A stretch of DNA of 64,000 nt, from contig SVMR01000003.1 in the NCBI GenBank assembly GCA_015067315.1, positions 1 to 64,000 on the forward strand. Direction: 5' to 3'. Source of the stretch: Oscillospiraceae bacterium (lineage in GTDB: Bacteria > Bacillota > Clostridia > Oscillospirales > Ruminococcaceae). Made by a program: the position numbers and the translations under genes. Below, in pieces: positions 24,676 to 33,017 of the stretch. How positions within the stretch are numbered: position 1 is the stretch's first letter; the number at the start of each line of letters is the position of its first letter. Under the pieces are notes generated by a model, which searched no databases, was not told the origin of the DNA, and saw only the letters and a program-made list of their open reading frames with translations.

Positions 24676-25535
24676 AAAAAGAATCTGTCCTTGAATTTTT
24701 AAAAGATATCGGCGCGGATATAATCGGTTCGGTTGTTTTTGCAATCGGCGTAACCGTTTTTACAACGCCGAACAATATTGCCCCGGGCGGAGTTACCGGT
24801 ATTGCAACGATTTTTCATTCCATAACCGGAATGCAGATGGGTACTCTCACCTTTCTTCTCAACATCCCGCTTATCCTTCTCGGGCTTTTTATAATCGGAA
24901 AACGCTTTACGGTGAGCACCTTCCGCACCCTTCTTATCCTTTCCGTCACGACCAACATTCTTGAAGGCATTCTTCCCATATATACCGAAAACGCCCTTGT
25001 CGCCTCGATTTTCGGCGGCGCGGCTATCGGAATCGGAATGGGAATAATCTTCCTTCGGGGTTCCACAACCGGCGGAACGGATATCCTCGGAAGGGTTCTT
25101 CTCCGCTATTTCCAGCATATCCCCCTTGGAAAAATCCTTCTTGCCATTGATTTTTTCATTGTTTCCGCTGCGGGATTTTATTACGGAACCCTTGATGCGG
25201 CGCTTTATGCCCTTGTTTCCGTATATGTTACCGAAAGAGCCATGGACAGCGTTCTTTACGGTTTCAACGAAACCCGAATTGCATACGTTGTAACCGAACA
25301 TCCGCTTGAAGTTGCCCGAAGGGTTATGGACGAAACGGAACGCGGGATCACCTATCTCCGGGGCGAAGGCGGTTTTCAGCGTAACGAAAAACTCGTTATC
25401 ATGTGCGCCATGCCAAGCCGTCAGTTTTCCAAATTCAAACGCATCGTTCTTGAAGTTGACCACGCCGCATTCATAATGGTTGCCCCCGCAAGCAACGTTA
25501 TCGGCGAAGGATTCAAACAGACATTTGATGATTAA
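24672..25535 (+). CDS. YitT-family membrane protein
   Basis: 287 residues with about five hydrophobic segments in the first 190 residues (for example IIGSVVFAIGVTVFTTPNNIAPGGVTGIA and a later GGAAIGIGMGIIFLRGSTTGGTDIL) and a C-terminal cytosolic DUF2179 domain (ITYLRGEGGFQRNEKLVIMCAMP). This is the standard YitT layout. Function not established. The TTG start at 24672 sits after GAGGAGG and overlaps the mrnC stop (TTGA), indicating coupling. Confidence 0.9.
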   Translation: MKKESVLEFLKDIGADIIGSVVFAIGVTVFTTPNNIAPGGVTGIATIFHSITGMQMGTLTFLLNIPLILLGLFIIGKRFTVSTFRTLLILSVTTNILEGILPIYTENALVASIFGGAAIGIGMGIIFLRGSTTGGTDILGRVLLRYFQHIPLGKILLAIDFFIVSAAGFYYGTLDAALYALVSVYVTERAMDSVLYGFNETRIAYVVTEHPLEVARRVMDETERGITYLRGEGGFQRNEKLVIMCAMPSRQFSKFKRIVLEVDHAAFIMVAPASNVIGEGFKQTFDD

Positions 25536-25545
25536 AAATATTTTT

Positions 25546-25576
25546 AAAGAATCCTCAGATTTTCTGCGGATTCTTT
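25546..25576 (+). terminator. Terminator of mrnC-yitT
   Basis: AAAGAATCC-T-CAG / CTG-C-GGATTCTTT with one mismatch, then a T-rich run. Confidence 0.85.
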
Positions 25577-25586
25577 TTATTTTTAT

Positions 25587-25620
25587 GCAACAAAAACGGA
25601 TTTTTTCGGTACTTATATAG
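25587..25620 (+). promoter_or_regulatory. Candidate ECF-sigma promoter (copy 1)
   Basis: GCAACA (25587-25592), 18 bases, ACTTATATAG (25611-25620). A near match occurs before the lipoprotein cluster (29779) and before the ECF sigma gene (58801). No sigma-A promoter is visible here. The distance to the start codon (35 bases) suits a promoter. Confidence 0.5.
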
Positions 25621-25654
25621 TGAAAGATATTTTTAATCAAAGGAGGTCCGTCTT

Positions 25655-26638
25655 ATGAAAAAACTTCTGTCCGTGCTCATGGTGCTCGTCTTGATTTTTT
25701 CTGCGTGCTCAAAGCCCGAAGAACCGATTTCCGAACCGTCGGAAAGCGGCAAACCTTCCGAAGAAGTTTCTTCCGAAGAGGAAAATCTTCTTCCCGGTGG
25801 AATTAATCCGGAAGATTATGATAAAGTTGAAGAATATGAAGGCTCTTTTGTTCTTTCCAATAAAACCGACAAAACCTGTACAAAAGCCGTTTTTTCAAGC
25901 GCTGACGGTTGGGTTGTTGACCACCGCCTTGAAGAGTGTCCTGCGGATGACGTATGGTTTCTTTCTTCAAGCGGAGAAACCGTAAACGATGAACCGTATC
26001 AGTATTTCGATTGGCTTATCGGTTACCTTGCCGGATTCCGAAACGGAACAATAGAAGTTTATGAAATCACCGAAAACGGTCTTGAATTTTATTTTTCCGA
26101 ATCCCCTGAAACAAAAGAATATTTCGGTTATAAAGTGACCTCATACCGCTGGTTTGGTTCAACACCTTGTTATGGCGTTGTTGCGCCGGACGGAAGTGTT
26201 TTTGCAGAGCCGAACTATGAAATTGTAGATATTCCGTTCGAAGACAGAATTTTGCTTTTTGACGGAAGCATCCAGTCATGGTATTTTACCCAATGCAACA
26301 TTCTTGACCCCGAAGGAAACATTATAAACAACTCCTACAATCATGTTGAATATTTTGTTTGCGATGAAGGATATATCGGGATTGCTTTTTGCGGCAATAA
26401 GGAAGATGACCCGGAGCACCGCCAGACTTTTGATTTGGACGGAAACCCGATGCCTTCAGGATTCTGGCTTGTTGACAAAGACGGAAATCCCGTCAGCGAA
26501 AAATACAGCAAATTTTATGTTAGGGAAGAATGGAACTGGGTCATTAATTCTGCTGCAAAAGATGATCTTATCCATGTTACAACCGAAGACGGCGAAAACC
26601 TTTCCTTCACCCTTGAAAGCGTTCTTATAAAAGACTGA
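25655..26638 (+). CDS. Putative lipoprotein
   Basis: 327 residues. Signal peptide with lipobox LIFSAC (Cys18), then an acidic Pro/Ser/Glu linker (KPEEPISEPSESGKPSEEVSSEEE) and a globular domain with repeated G/N-D-G turns (APDGSVFAEPNYEIVD, DPEGNIINNSYNHVEY, LDGNPMP, VDKDGNPVSEKYSKF) that resembles WG/beta-propeller-like repeats. No catalytic motif seen. AAAGGAGG lies 9 bases before the ATG. It is monocistronic, with an ECF-type promoter candidate. Confidence 0.85.
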   Translation: MKKLLSVLMVLVLIFSACSKPEEPISEPSESGKPSEEVSSEEENLLPGGINPEDYDKVEEYEGSFVLSNKTDKTCTKAVFSSADGWVVDHRLEECPADDVWFLSSSGETVNDEPYQYFDWLIGYLAGFRNGTIEVYEITENGLEFYFSESPETKEYFGYKVTSYRWFGSTPCYGVVAPDGSVFAEPNYEIVDIPFEDRILLFDGSIQSWYFTQCNILDPEGNIINNSYNHVEYFVCDEGYIGIAFCGNKEDDPEHRQTFDLDGNPMPSGFWLVDKDGNPVSEKYSKFYVREEWNWVINSAAKDDLIHVTTEDGENLSFTLESVLIKD

Positions 26639-26646
26639 ATTAAAGC

Positions 26647-26676
26647 AAAAAACCGGTCATTTTCTGACCGGTTTTT
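26647..26676 (+). terminator. Terminator of lipoprotein gene
   Basis: Stem AAAAACCGGTCA/TGACCGGTTTTT, five-base loop, T-rich tail. Confidence 0.92.
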
Positions 26677-26758
26677 GTTTTTGCCGCCGTTCTCCTTCAA
26701 AACGGATCAAGGCTTTGAAAAAATCGCATAAATAAGGCAAAATTTACATATTTGGTAC

Positions 26759-26787
26759 TTGACATTTGTTCTTTATGCTGATATAAT
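26759..26787 (+). promoter_or_regulatory. Promoter of rplU-prp-rpmA
   Basis: Perfect consensus TTGACA (26759-26764), 17 bases, TATAAT (26782-26787). Confidence 0.9.
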
Positions 26788-26792
26788 ATTTT

Positions 26793-26868
26793 TTGCCGCA
26801 TGCCAAAGGCTCTAAAAGTGCGTCCTTTTTTAAGGAACGCCGCCTCAAGTCAGCGAGTCTATTGAAAA
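26793..26868 (+). promoter_or_regulatory. Candidate L21 ribosomal-protein leader
   Basis: The 85-base leader of rplU contains a hairpin GCGTCCTT/AAGGAACGC with one bulged A and flanking GCCGC and CGCCGCC segments. Position and style fit the Firmicutes L21 leader family; assigned by context and eye. Confidence 0.5.
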
Positions 26869-26879
26869 GAAGGAATATC

Positions 26880-27188
26880 ATGTACGCAGTAATCGAAACC
26901 GGCGGTAAACAGTATCGTGTTGAACTCAACGATACTCTCTATGTCGAAAAACTCGAAGCCAACGAAGGCGAAGAAATCACTCTTGATAAGGTTCTTGTTC
27001 TCGGCGGCGAATCCCTCAAAGTAGGCGCTCCCTATGTTGAAGGCGCAAAAGTTGTCGCAGAAGTCGTTAAAAACGGCAAAGGCAAGAAAATCAATGTTTT
27101 CACCTATCGCACCAAAAAAGGCAGCAAACGCGCTCTCGGTCATCGTCAGCCCTATACCAAGCTTCTTGTTAAAGCAATCGAAGGCTAA
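26880..27188 (+). CDS. rplU: 50S ribosomal protein L21
   Basis: 102-residue L21, recognised by [39 protein letters not shown] and [19 protein letters not shown]. The ATG at 26880 has AAGGAA upstream. The longer frame from 26793 lies in the leader and is not used. First gene of rplU-prp-rpmA. Confidence 0.98.
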   Translation: MYAVIETGGKQYRVELNDTLYVEKLEANEGEEITLDKVLVLGGESLKVGAPYVEGAKVVAEVVKNGKGKKINVFTYRTKKGSKRALGHRQPYTKLLVKAIEG

Positions 27189-27194
27189 TTAACG

Positions 27195-27512
27195 ATGATC
27201 CGCGCTCAATTCTTTTATAAGAAAGGCGAACCGAAACGTTTCGCAATAAGCGGACACGCAGGTTTTGCCGAAAGCGGAAAAGACATTGTCTGTGCTTCGG
27301 TAAGTTCGGCCGTACAAATGGCCATTAACGGAATTACAGAAATTGTGAAGGTTAAATGTGAGGTTAACGTTTATGAAGACTGCATCGAATGCATTCTTCC
27401 CCCCAATCCGAGACCCGCGGCAACGCATTTTGTTTCGGCATTAAGGCTTCACTTAAAACTTCTTTCCGAGGATTTTCCGAACACAATCAACCTTATAATT
27501 ACGGAGGTATAA
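27195..27512 (+). CDS. prp: Prp, ribosomal processing cysteine protease
   Basis: 105-residue protease that removes the N-terminal extension of L27. The catalytic His lies in [21 protein letters not shown] (about residues 19-39) together with the Cys. It sits between rplU and rpmA, as in other Firmicutes. Starts 6 bases after the rplU stop, with a weak site, probably coupled. Confidence 0.96.
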   Translation: MIRAQFFYKKGEPKRFAISGHAGFAESGKDIVCASVSSAVQMAINGITEIVKVKCEVNVYEDCIECILPPNPRPAATHFVSALRLHLKLLSEDFPNTINLIITEV

Positions 27513-27516
27513 TAAC

Positions 27517-27801
27517 ATGCTTAGACTCAGTATGCAGTTCTTCGCCCATAAAAAAGGTATGGGCTCCACTAAAAACGGCCGTGATTCCGAATCCAAACGC
27601 CTTGGCCCGAAGAGAGCCGACGGTCAGTTTGTTCTTGCAGGCAACATCCTTGTAAGACAGCGCGGAACTCACTTCCATCCCGGTAACAACGTTGGCAAAG
27701 GTTCCGACGATACCCTCTTCGCTCTCACTGACGGTGTTGTAAGATTTGAACGCCTCGGTGCAGACCGCAAACAGGTAAGCGTATATCCTGTCGAGCAGTA
27801 A
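27517..27801 (+). CDS. rpmA: 50S ribosomal protein L27
   Basis: 94-residue L27 with the cleavable extension [10 protein letters not shown] before [15 protein letters not shown]. Prp cuts this extension in Firmicutes, next to the FF pair; the mature N-terminus reaches the peptidyl-transferase centre. [20 protein letters not shown] and HPGNNVGKG are the diagnostic blocks. GGAGG lies 8-9 bases upstream. Confidence 0.98.
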   Translation: MLRLSMQFFAHKKGMGSTKNGRDSESKRLGPKRADGQFVLAGNILVRQRGTHFHPGNNVGKGSDDTLFALTDGVVRFERLGADRKQVSVYPVEQ

Positions 27802-27815
27802 TCTGCCCGCGTTGA

Positions 27816-27843
27816 AAAAAGGGACGGAATTCCGTCCCTTTTT
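27816..27843 (+). terminator. Terminator of rplU-prp-rpmA
   Basis: Stem AAAAAGGGACGG/CCGTCCCTTTTT, AATT loop. Any transcription of the following GNAT-obg pair must read through or start after it. Confidence 0.9.
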
Positions 27844-27877
27844 AATTGCCTTTTTGCAAAAAAGGAGGTTTTCCTTT

Positions 27878-28342
27878 ATGATAATCCGAAAAGCCGAACT
27901 TAAAGATATACCGCTTCTTTCCGAAACGCGGAAGCTCCAGCTTATTGACGAAGGAATCGCGCCCGAATGCGATATAGATTCCGGGCTTGAGGCTTTCTTT
28001 AAAAGGCAGCTTGCTTCAAAAGATTTTCTCCAGCTTATTGCTGAGGAAGATGGAAAACTCCTTTCAACGGCGGCGGTTATTTATTACGATATGCCGCCTT
28101 CCTACACGAATAAAATCGGTTTCCGGGGATATGTTACTAACGTATATACCGCCCCGGAACACCGCAGAAAAGGTCTTTCAAAAATGCTTCTTTCCGAACT
28201 TTTAAAGGATGCGGAAAAACGCGGAATCAAAAAGCTTTGGCTTGGCGCTTCAAAAGACGGAAGACCGCTATATGAAAAACTCGGCTTCATACAGCAGGAA
28301 AGCTATATGGAGCTTACACTCAAAGATCAATCGGAGGTATAA
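27878..28342 (+). CDS. GNAT N-acetyltransferase
   Basis: 154 residues. MIIRKAELKDIPLLSETRKL at the start, YVTNVYTAPEHRRKGLSKML (acetyl-CoA loop, about residues 83-102) and LGASKDGRPLYEKLGFIQQES near the end. Substrate unknown. The ATG at 27878 has AAGGAGGT 9 bases upstream; 22 upstream codons overlap the terminator and are not used. It ends 2 bases before obg. Confidence 0.88.
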   Translation: MIIRKAELKDIPLLSETRKLQLIDEGIAPECDIDSGLEAFFKRQLASKDFLQLIAEEDGKLLSTAAVIYYDMPPSYTNKIGFRGYVTNVYTAPEHRRKGLSKMLLSELLKDAEKRGIKKLWLGASKDGRPLYEKLGFIQQESYMELTLKDQSEV

Positions 28343-28344
28343 AG

Positions 28345-29610
28345 ATGTTTGTCGATACCGCGAAAATCAGAATCAAGGCCGGAAACGGCGGCAACGGCGC
28401 CTGCACTTTTCACCGCGAAAAATATGTAAACGCCGGCGGTCCCGACGGCGGCGACGGCGGCAAAGGCGGAAACGTTGTCTTTGTCGGCGATACCAACATT
28501 TCCAGCCTTATTGATTTTAAATACAGAAAACGCTATATTGCCGAAAACGGCAAAAACGGCGCCGGCAGCAACATGACCGGCAAATCCGCACCGGACCTTA
28601 TCATAAAAGTTCCGGTTGGAACCCTTATCCGCGAAGCGGAAACCGGAAGAATCCTTGCGGATATTTCCGATAAAGAACCCCATATTGTCGCAAAAGGCGG
28701 CAAGGGCGGCTGGGGAAACCAGCATTTTGCCTCCCCCACCCGTCAGATTCCCAAATTTGCAAAACCCGGCTTCCCCGGCGAAGAATTCGAAGTTACCCTT
28801 GAACTCAAACTTCTTGCGGACGTAGGTCTTGTGGGCTTCCCGAACGTCGGAAAATCCACCCTTATTTCCGTAGTTTCCGCCGCAAAACCGGAAATTGCAA
28901 ACTACCCCTTCACAACCCTTACCCCCGTTCTCGGCGTTGTTAAAATGGACGCAGGCAGTTCCTTCGTAATGGCGGATATTCCCGGCCTTATCGAAGGCGC
29001 TTCCGAAGGAATCGGTCTCGGACATGATTTCCTCCGCCACGTTGAACGCTGCAGACTCATCCTCCACGTTGTGGATATTTCCGCGGCGGACGGACGTGAC
29101 CCCATCGACGATTACAAGCAGATCAACTATGAGCTTGAAAAATTCAACCCGGAACTTGCAAAGCGCCCTCAGATCGTTGCTCTCAACAAAGCGGATTCCT
29201 CCATTGAGGAAATGATTGATGAATTCAACGAATTTGCGGAAGAAAACGGTTTTAAAACCTATCTTATTTCCGCCGCGACCGGCGAAGGTGTTAAAGAACT
29301 CATCAACGCCGTTGCCGCGGAACTTGCAAAACTTCCGCCCATCGTAAGATATGAAACCGAAGAACCCGTCCGCGAAGAAATCACTTCCAAACAGGAATTC
29401 AAAATTCATATCGAAGACGGAATTTATGTTGTGGAAGCTCCCTGGCTTATGCATGCTCTCGGTTTTGTTGATCTTGATGACTATGAATCCCTTCAGTATT
29501 TCCAAAGGGTTCTCCGTCTTTCCGGAATCATTGATGAGCTTGAAAGAATGGGCATCAACGAAGGCGACACAGTAAGCATTCTCGATATCGAGTTCGATTA
29601 TATGAGATGA
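28345..29610 (+). CDS. obg: Obg/CgtA GTPase
   Basis: 421-residue ribosome-associated GTPase involved in 50S assembly and stress responses. Glycine-rich Obg fold at 1-158 (KAGNGGNGACTFHREKYV), G domain with GFPNVGKST near 165 and NKAD near 283, and a C-terminal OCT domain (339-421). GGAGG lies upstream of the ATG. Its place after rpmA is the conserved rplU-rpmA-obg order. Confidence 0.98.
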   Translation: MFVDTAKIRIKAGNGGNGACTFHREKYVNAGGPDGGDGGKGGNVVFVGDTNISSLIDFKYRKRYIAENGKNGAGSNMTGKSAPDLIIKVPVGTLIREAETGRILADISDKEPHIVAKGGKGGWGNQHFASPTRQIPKFAKPGFPGEEFEVTLELKLLADVGLVGFPNVGKSTLISVVSAAKPEIANYPFTTLTPVLGVVKMDAGSSFVMADIPGLIEGASEGIGLGHDFLRHVERCRLILHVVDISAADGRDPIDDYKQINYELEKFNPELAKRPQIVALNKADSSIEEMIDEFNEFAEENGFKTYLISAATGEGVKELINAVAAELAKLPPIVRYETEEPVREEITSKQEFKIHIEDGIYVVEAPWLMHALGFVDLDDYESLQYFQRVLRLSGIIDELERMGINEGDTVSILDIEFDYMR

Positions 29611-29635
29611 TTTTGCATTTTTCACAGAATGCAGC

Positions 29636-29668
29636 AAAAAAACTCCCGGATTTTCCGGGAGTTTTTTT
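29636..29668 (+). terminator. Terminator of obg
   Basis: Stem AAAAAAACTCCCGGA with its complement, TTT loop, T run. Confidence 0.93.
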
Positions 29669-29693
29669 ATTGGGTAAATTTTCAGCAAAGCTG

Positions 29694-29743
29694 TTGACAA
29701 AGTAAACACGTTGTGATATGCTATGTTTACAATGTAAACATAG
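29694..29743 (+). promoter_or_regulatory. Promoter with palindromic operator, no gene directly after
   Basis: TTGACA (29694-29699), 17 bases, TATGCT (29717-29722), immediately followed by a perfect palindrome, CTATGTTTACA-A-TGTAAACATAG (29721-29743). A further half-site GTAAACA lies in the spacer (29702-29708). TTTACA/TGTAAA symmetry resembles BlaI/MecI-type operators. The next gene starts at 29841, behind a second promoter candidate. Confidence 0.6.
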
Positions 29744-29778
29744 AGCAGCAAAAATTATTTTATTTTTTTAAAATCAAT

Positions 29779-29812
29779 GCAACAAAACCGCCTTTTTTTG
29801 ACACTATATAAT
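29779..29812 (+). promoter_or_regulatory. Candidate ECF-sigma promoter (copy 2)
   Basis: GCAACA (29779-29784), 18 bases, ACTATATAAT (29803-29812), 29 bases before the first lipoprotein start. See the copies at 25587 and 58801. Confidence 0.5.
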
Positions 29813-29840
29813 TAGAACAACAAAAAAGGATGTGACAGCA

Positions 29841-31136
29841 TTGAAAAAACTTTTTGCAATCATAATTTCCGCGGCTCTGCTTCTTTCCGCCTTCGCCGGA
29901 TGCGCCGGAGAAACCCGGGAACCAAAGCTTCCGGAAAACGAACAGCTTTCCGAAGAATCTTCCGAACCGGAAGAAATTCCCGAAGAAATCCCGGAGGAAC
30001 CGACGGAACCGGAAGAAATATTCTTCCCCGCCTCCGCGGCATATACCCATTACGGAGAAAGTTATGTTAACGGAAAAGTCGTTTGGAACGAGGACGGAAC
30101 TCTTACTTTTCAGCACGAAAATACCCTTAATACAATTTCGGTTGAAAACGAACTTTTAAAAACCGTTACCCTTCCGAAGGAATATCTTCCGGAAGACGGC
30201 GGTTACGATCTGTTCTGGAACGAAAAATACATTCTCGCCATTGACAGACAGCAGGAATCCAGCTGGGAACATTATGGAATTGCCTGTTTTGACGAAGACG
30301 GAACGGTGCATCTTGCAAACGTGGTGCTTTTCGATATCGAAGGAAATCTTATTAAAGAATATAATAAGGGCGCAACCGGAAGATATGACAAAAACGGCGA
30401 ATATGAAATGGTTCTTCCGGATTCAAGAACTTATAAATATCCCGACCACACTTATCTTGCCGACGGCGAAAGAACATATTGGATAAGCGAAGACGAAGTT
30501 GTTTTTGAATGCCATCTTTGGATAATCTATTATAATTTTTCAAAAGACGAAGGCAAAGTTCTTGACAACATGAGCGAATTAGGCGAAAAATACGGAAAAT
30601 TCAGCGTTTATTACGGCGCTGAAAGTAATCAATGCGGCGTTCTTGACGGAAGCTTTTATTATCTTGCGCATAAAAACGAAGAAAAATCGAACGGCGTCGG
30701 AACAGTTTTTAAGGCAAACGAAAACGGAGCGGAAGAACTTTTCGGCGGAAAAGAATTTTGGCATTTCTACGTCGGAAAAGAAATTCTAATTGCCGTCGAA
30801 GGAATAGGCGAAGGTTATTATGAGAACGGAAGCATTGTTTACGCAATTGACCCGAAAAACCTTGAACTCAAAGAAATTTTCCGCGGAGATGCCGCTCCCC
30901 CTTTCTGCGACGACGGACAAATCCGTTTCCGCGGTTTTTCCTATGAACCAATGATTCTTTATTCTTACGATTATAAAACCGGAGAATTTTCCGAAGATGT
31001 CGGAAACACAGAATTCGATATAAATTCCTTTGTTCCGGGATACAGAGAATACGTTATGAGAAGTCCGGACGGAAAATATTTTGTTGAATATGATCCGAAT
31101 TCCGAAGAACCAAGAATCAGAATAAGTATTTGTTAA
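29841..31136 (+). CDS. Lipoprotein with acidic stalk (cluster gene 1)
   Basis: 431 residues. Start TTG at 29841 after AAGGATGTGA, nearly the full anti-SD; a GTG at 29832 lies inside that site. Signal peptide MKKLFAIIISAALLLSAFAG with lipobox Cys, then ENEQLSEESSEPEEIPEEIP-type acidic stalk, then about 360 residues with several aromatic/Asp-rich beta repeats (FDEDGTVHLANVVLFDIEGN, YAIDPKNLELKEIF, YSYDYKTGEFSED) suggesting a beta-propeller. No enzyme motif seen. The first about 60 codons are nearly identical to those of gene 3, and the stalk matches gene 2 exactly. Confidence 0.85.
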   Translation: MKKLFAIIISAALLLSAFAGCAGETREPKLPENEQLSEESSEPEEIPEEIPEEPTEPEEIFFPASAAYTHYGESYVNGKVVWNEDGTLTFQHENTLNTISVENELLKTVTLPKEYLPEDGGYDLFWNEKYILAIDRQQESSWEHYGIACFDEDGTVHLANVVLFDIEGNLIKEYNKGATGRYDKNGEYEMVLPDSRTYKYPDHTYLADGERTYWISEDEVVFECHLWIIYYNFSKDEGKVLDNMSELGEKYGKFSVYYGAESNQCGVLDGSFYYLAHKNEEKSNGVGTVFKANENGAEELFGGKEFWHFYVGKEILIAVEGIGEGYYENGSIVYAIDPKNLELKEIFRGDAAPPFCDDGQIRFRGFSYEPMILYSYDYKTGEFSEDVGNTEFDINSFVPGYREYVMRSPDGKYFVEYDPNSEEPRIRISIC

Positions 31137-31151
31137 AAAGGGAGTGTTTTT

Positions 31152-32282
31152 ATGAGGAAAATAATCTGTTTTGCCCTTGTTTTAACAATGCTTTTTTCCG
31201 CTTGTTCCGGCAAACCCGCCCAGCCCGAAATTTTTGAAAACGAACAGCTTTCCGAAGAATCTTCCGAACCGGAAGAAATTCCCGAAGAAATCCCGGAGGA
31301 ACCGACGGAACCGGAAGAATTTCCCGAAAAACTTTCCGGAACCGGTTTTGAATTTGAAAAACCGGAAATTCTTTATCCCGAAAACGTTCCGGAAGAACTT
31401 TTCGAATCCGCCGCGTTCGCCGAAGCAATGAACCGCCCTTCCGTCATACTTTATGATTACGAACCCATAAGCGATTGCCTTGCGGCGGTGAATTTTGTTG
31501 AAGCAGCCGAAAAGGGAGAATATGCGGAACTTTACGTTTTCCGTTTTACCAATATTGAATATTACGAAACAAAAGACGCTTCCTGCGTCTGTTTCATCTC
31601 CGACAACGGAAAAACGGAATGTGAATACGAATATTGGATCGATTGGGAAACAAAAGAACCGGGCAGCAGCAAAAAAGAAATCGAAAAAATTTATATAAAC
31701 GATTTCGGATATCTGACAGCAGAATCCGAAATATATGACACGGTTTATTACAAAATAATAAGCGATTTTGAACTTTATGAAAATGCGGCGGAAAATCTTG
31801 AATTTAAAGAAAAATATATCGACCCGATTTTCACAATAACAGTAAGCCCGGAGGAATTTGATTCGCCCTCCTGTTTTTCCGGAACAACCCTCCTTTGGCT
31901 TTTTGAAGATATTTATAACTTCGAAAACGGACAAAATCCCTGGCAGGAATTCGGGAACAACTGGCCCGTTTCCGAAATGCTTCTTTTGCTGAACCAATAT
32001 TTTGACGGTGTGACAAAAGAAATGCTTCTTTCGGATACAAACGCGGAATATGACCAGAAAACAGATACGCTTTATTACGAAGGCGGTCGCGGCGGCGTTG
32101 CTCCGGAGATAAGAGTTGTTGACCATGAACAAAAGGGCGATATCTTGATTCTTTATTACCATCTTTATGACGGAGAAAGCGGAACAATTTATTCCGCCGA
32201 AAATTACGTTCTTGAAATAAGGCTTTTTGATAACGGAAGTTTCCGATATCTTTCACAAAAAATCATAAGCGCCGAAAAATAA
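31152..32282 (+). CDS. Lipoprotein with acidic stalk (cluster gene 2)
   Basis: 376 residues. Signal peptide MRKIICFALVLTMLFSAC with lipobox Cys18, different from genes 1 and 3, followed by the same acidic stalk (84 bases identical to gene 1, 31236-31319). The C-terminal domain is unrelated to the other two; it is rich in Glu/Tyr with no motif I recognise. GGAG precedes the ATG; 15 bases after gene 1, so one operon. Confidence 0.85.
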   Translation: MRKIICFALVLTMLFSACSGKPAQPEIFENEQLSEESSEPEEIPEEIPEEPTEPEEFPEKLSGTGFEFEKPEILYPENVPEELFESAAFAEAMNRPSVILYDYEPISDCLAAVNFVEAAEKGEYAELYVFRFTNIEYYETKDASCVCFISDNGKTECEYEYWIDWETKEPGSSKKEIEKIYINDFGYLTAESEIYDTVYYKIISDFELYENAAENLEFKEKYIDPIFTITVSPEEFDSPSCFSGTTLLWLFEDIYNFENGQNPWQEFGNNWPVSEMLLLLNQYFDGVTKEMLLSDTNAEYDQKTDTLYYEGGRGGVAPEIRVVDHEQKGDILILYYHLYDGESGTIYSAENYVLEIRLFDNGSFRYLSQKIISAEK

Positions 32283-32300
32283 AAAGGAGGACTCAATAAA

Positions 32301-32807
32301 ATGAAAAAACTTTTTGCAATCATTATTTCCGCGGCTCTGCTTCTTTCCGCATTCTCCGGATGCGCCGGAAAAACCCAAGAACCAAAGCTTCCGGAAAACG
32401 AACAGCTTTCCGAAGGATCTTCCGAACCGGAAGAAATCCCGGAAGAAATTCCGGAGGAACCGACCGAACCGGAGAAAACTCCCGAAGAAATTGCCGAAGC
32501 CTGCGGTTATATGACTTTTGAAGAAATAACCGCAGCGGGATATTATCCGGACTGGATGCAGCCGCATACTTATATCATTTATGACGAAAACGGAAACCCG
32601 ACCATAACCGAAGGCGGAGAACTTTCCCCGGAAGACCTTGTCGGCAGACCTGAATTTGAAGTAATGCCTTTCTTTCAGTTTTCCGAAGATATGAAAATCG
32701 AGCCCAACACAAAGGCGGAATATGACCTTCACGGATTCATCCAGAACATTTATCATCTTTGGCCGGACGGAAACTATAACCTTGATTATCCTCCGGAAGA
32801 AGGCTGA
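32301..32807 (+). CDS. Short lipoprotein with acidic stalk (cluster gene 3)
   Basis: 168 residues. Signal peptide and stalk are nearly identical to gene 1 (MKKLFAIIISAALLLSAFSG; ENEQLSEGSSEPEEIPEEIP), at both protein and DNA level. The rest, about 100 residues (GYMTFEEITAAGYYPDWMQP...), is short and unrelated; it may be a small domain or a truncated one. AAAGGAGG precedes the ATG. Last gene of the cluster. Confidence 0.8.
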   Translation: MKKLFAIIISAALLLSAFSGCAGKTQEPKLPENEQLSEGSSEPEEIPEEIPEEPTEPEKTPEEIAEACGYMTFEEITAAGYYPDWMQPHTYIIYDENGNPTITEGGELSPEDLVGRPEFEVMPFFQFSEDMKIEPNTKAEYDLHGFIQNIYHLWPDGNYNLDYPPEEG

Positions 32808-32858
32808 TGGCAATATAAAAAAACTTCTCCCGAAAAGGCGGAGCGGCATAAAACATTG

Positions 32859-32895
32859 AAACCGACCTGTGGTTGCGATCATAGGCCGGTTTTTT
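32859..32895 (+). terminator. Probable terminator of lipoprotein cluster
   Basis: AAACCG-A-CCT / AGG-C-CGGTTT with one mismatch and a 14-base loop, then TTTTT. Confidence 0.65.
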
Positions 32896-32920
32896 GCGTT
32901 TCGTTTCGGTGCGGAAGCGC

Positions 32921-32949
32921 TCCTGGCTCTCCCTTTGGGAGAGCCAGGA
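32921..32949. repeat. Perfect 13-bp inverted repeat
   Basis: TCCTGGCTCTCCC-TTT-GGGAGAGCCAGGA. No T run follows on either strand, so it is not an ordinary terminator. Probably one of the dispersed palindromes. Confidence 0.65.
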
Positions 32950-32973
32950 ACATACAGCAAATCTGTTAATATA

Positions 32974-33006
32974 CAAAAAAGTCCCGACATACAACATGCC
33001 GGGACT
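32974..33006 (-). terminator. Terminator of folD operon
   Basis: Minus strand AGTCCCG-G-CAT / ATG-T-CGGGACT with five-base loop then TTTTTTG, 12 bases past the folD stop. Confidence 0.85.
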
Positions 33007-33017
33007 GTAACTGTTTT

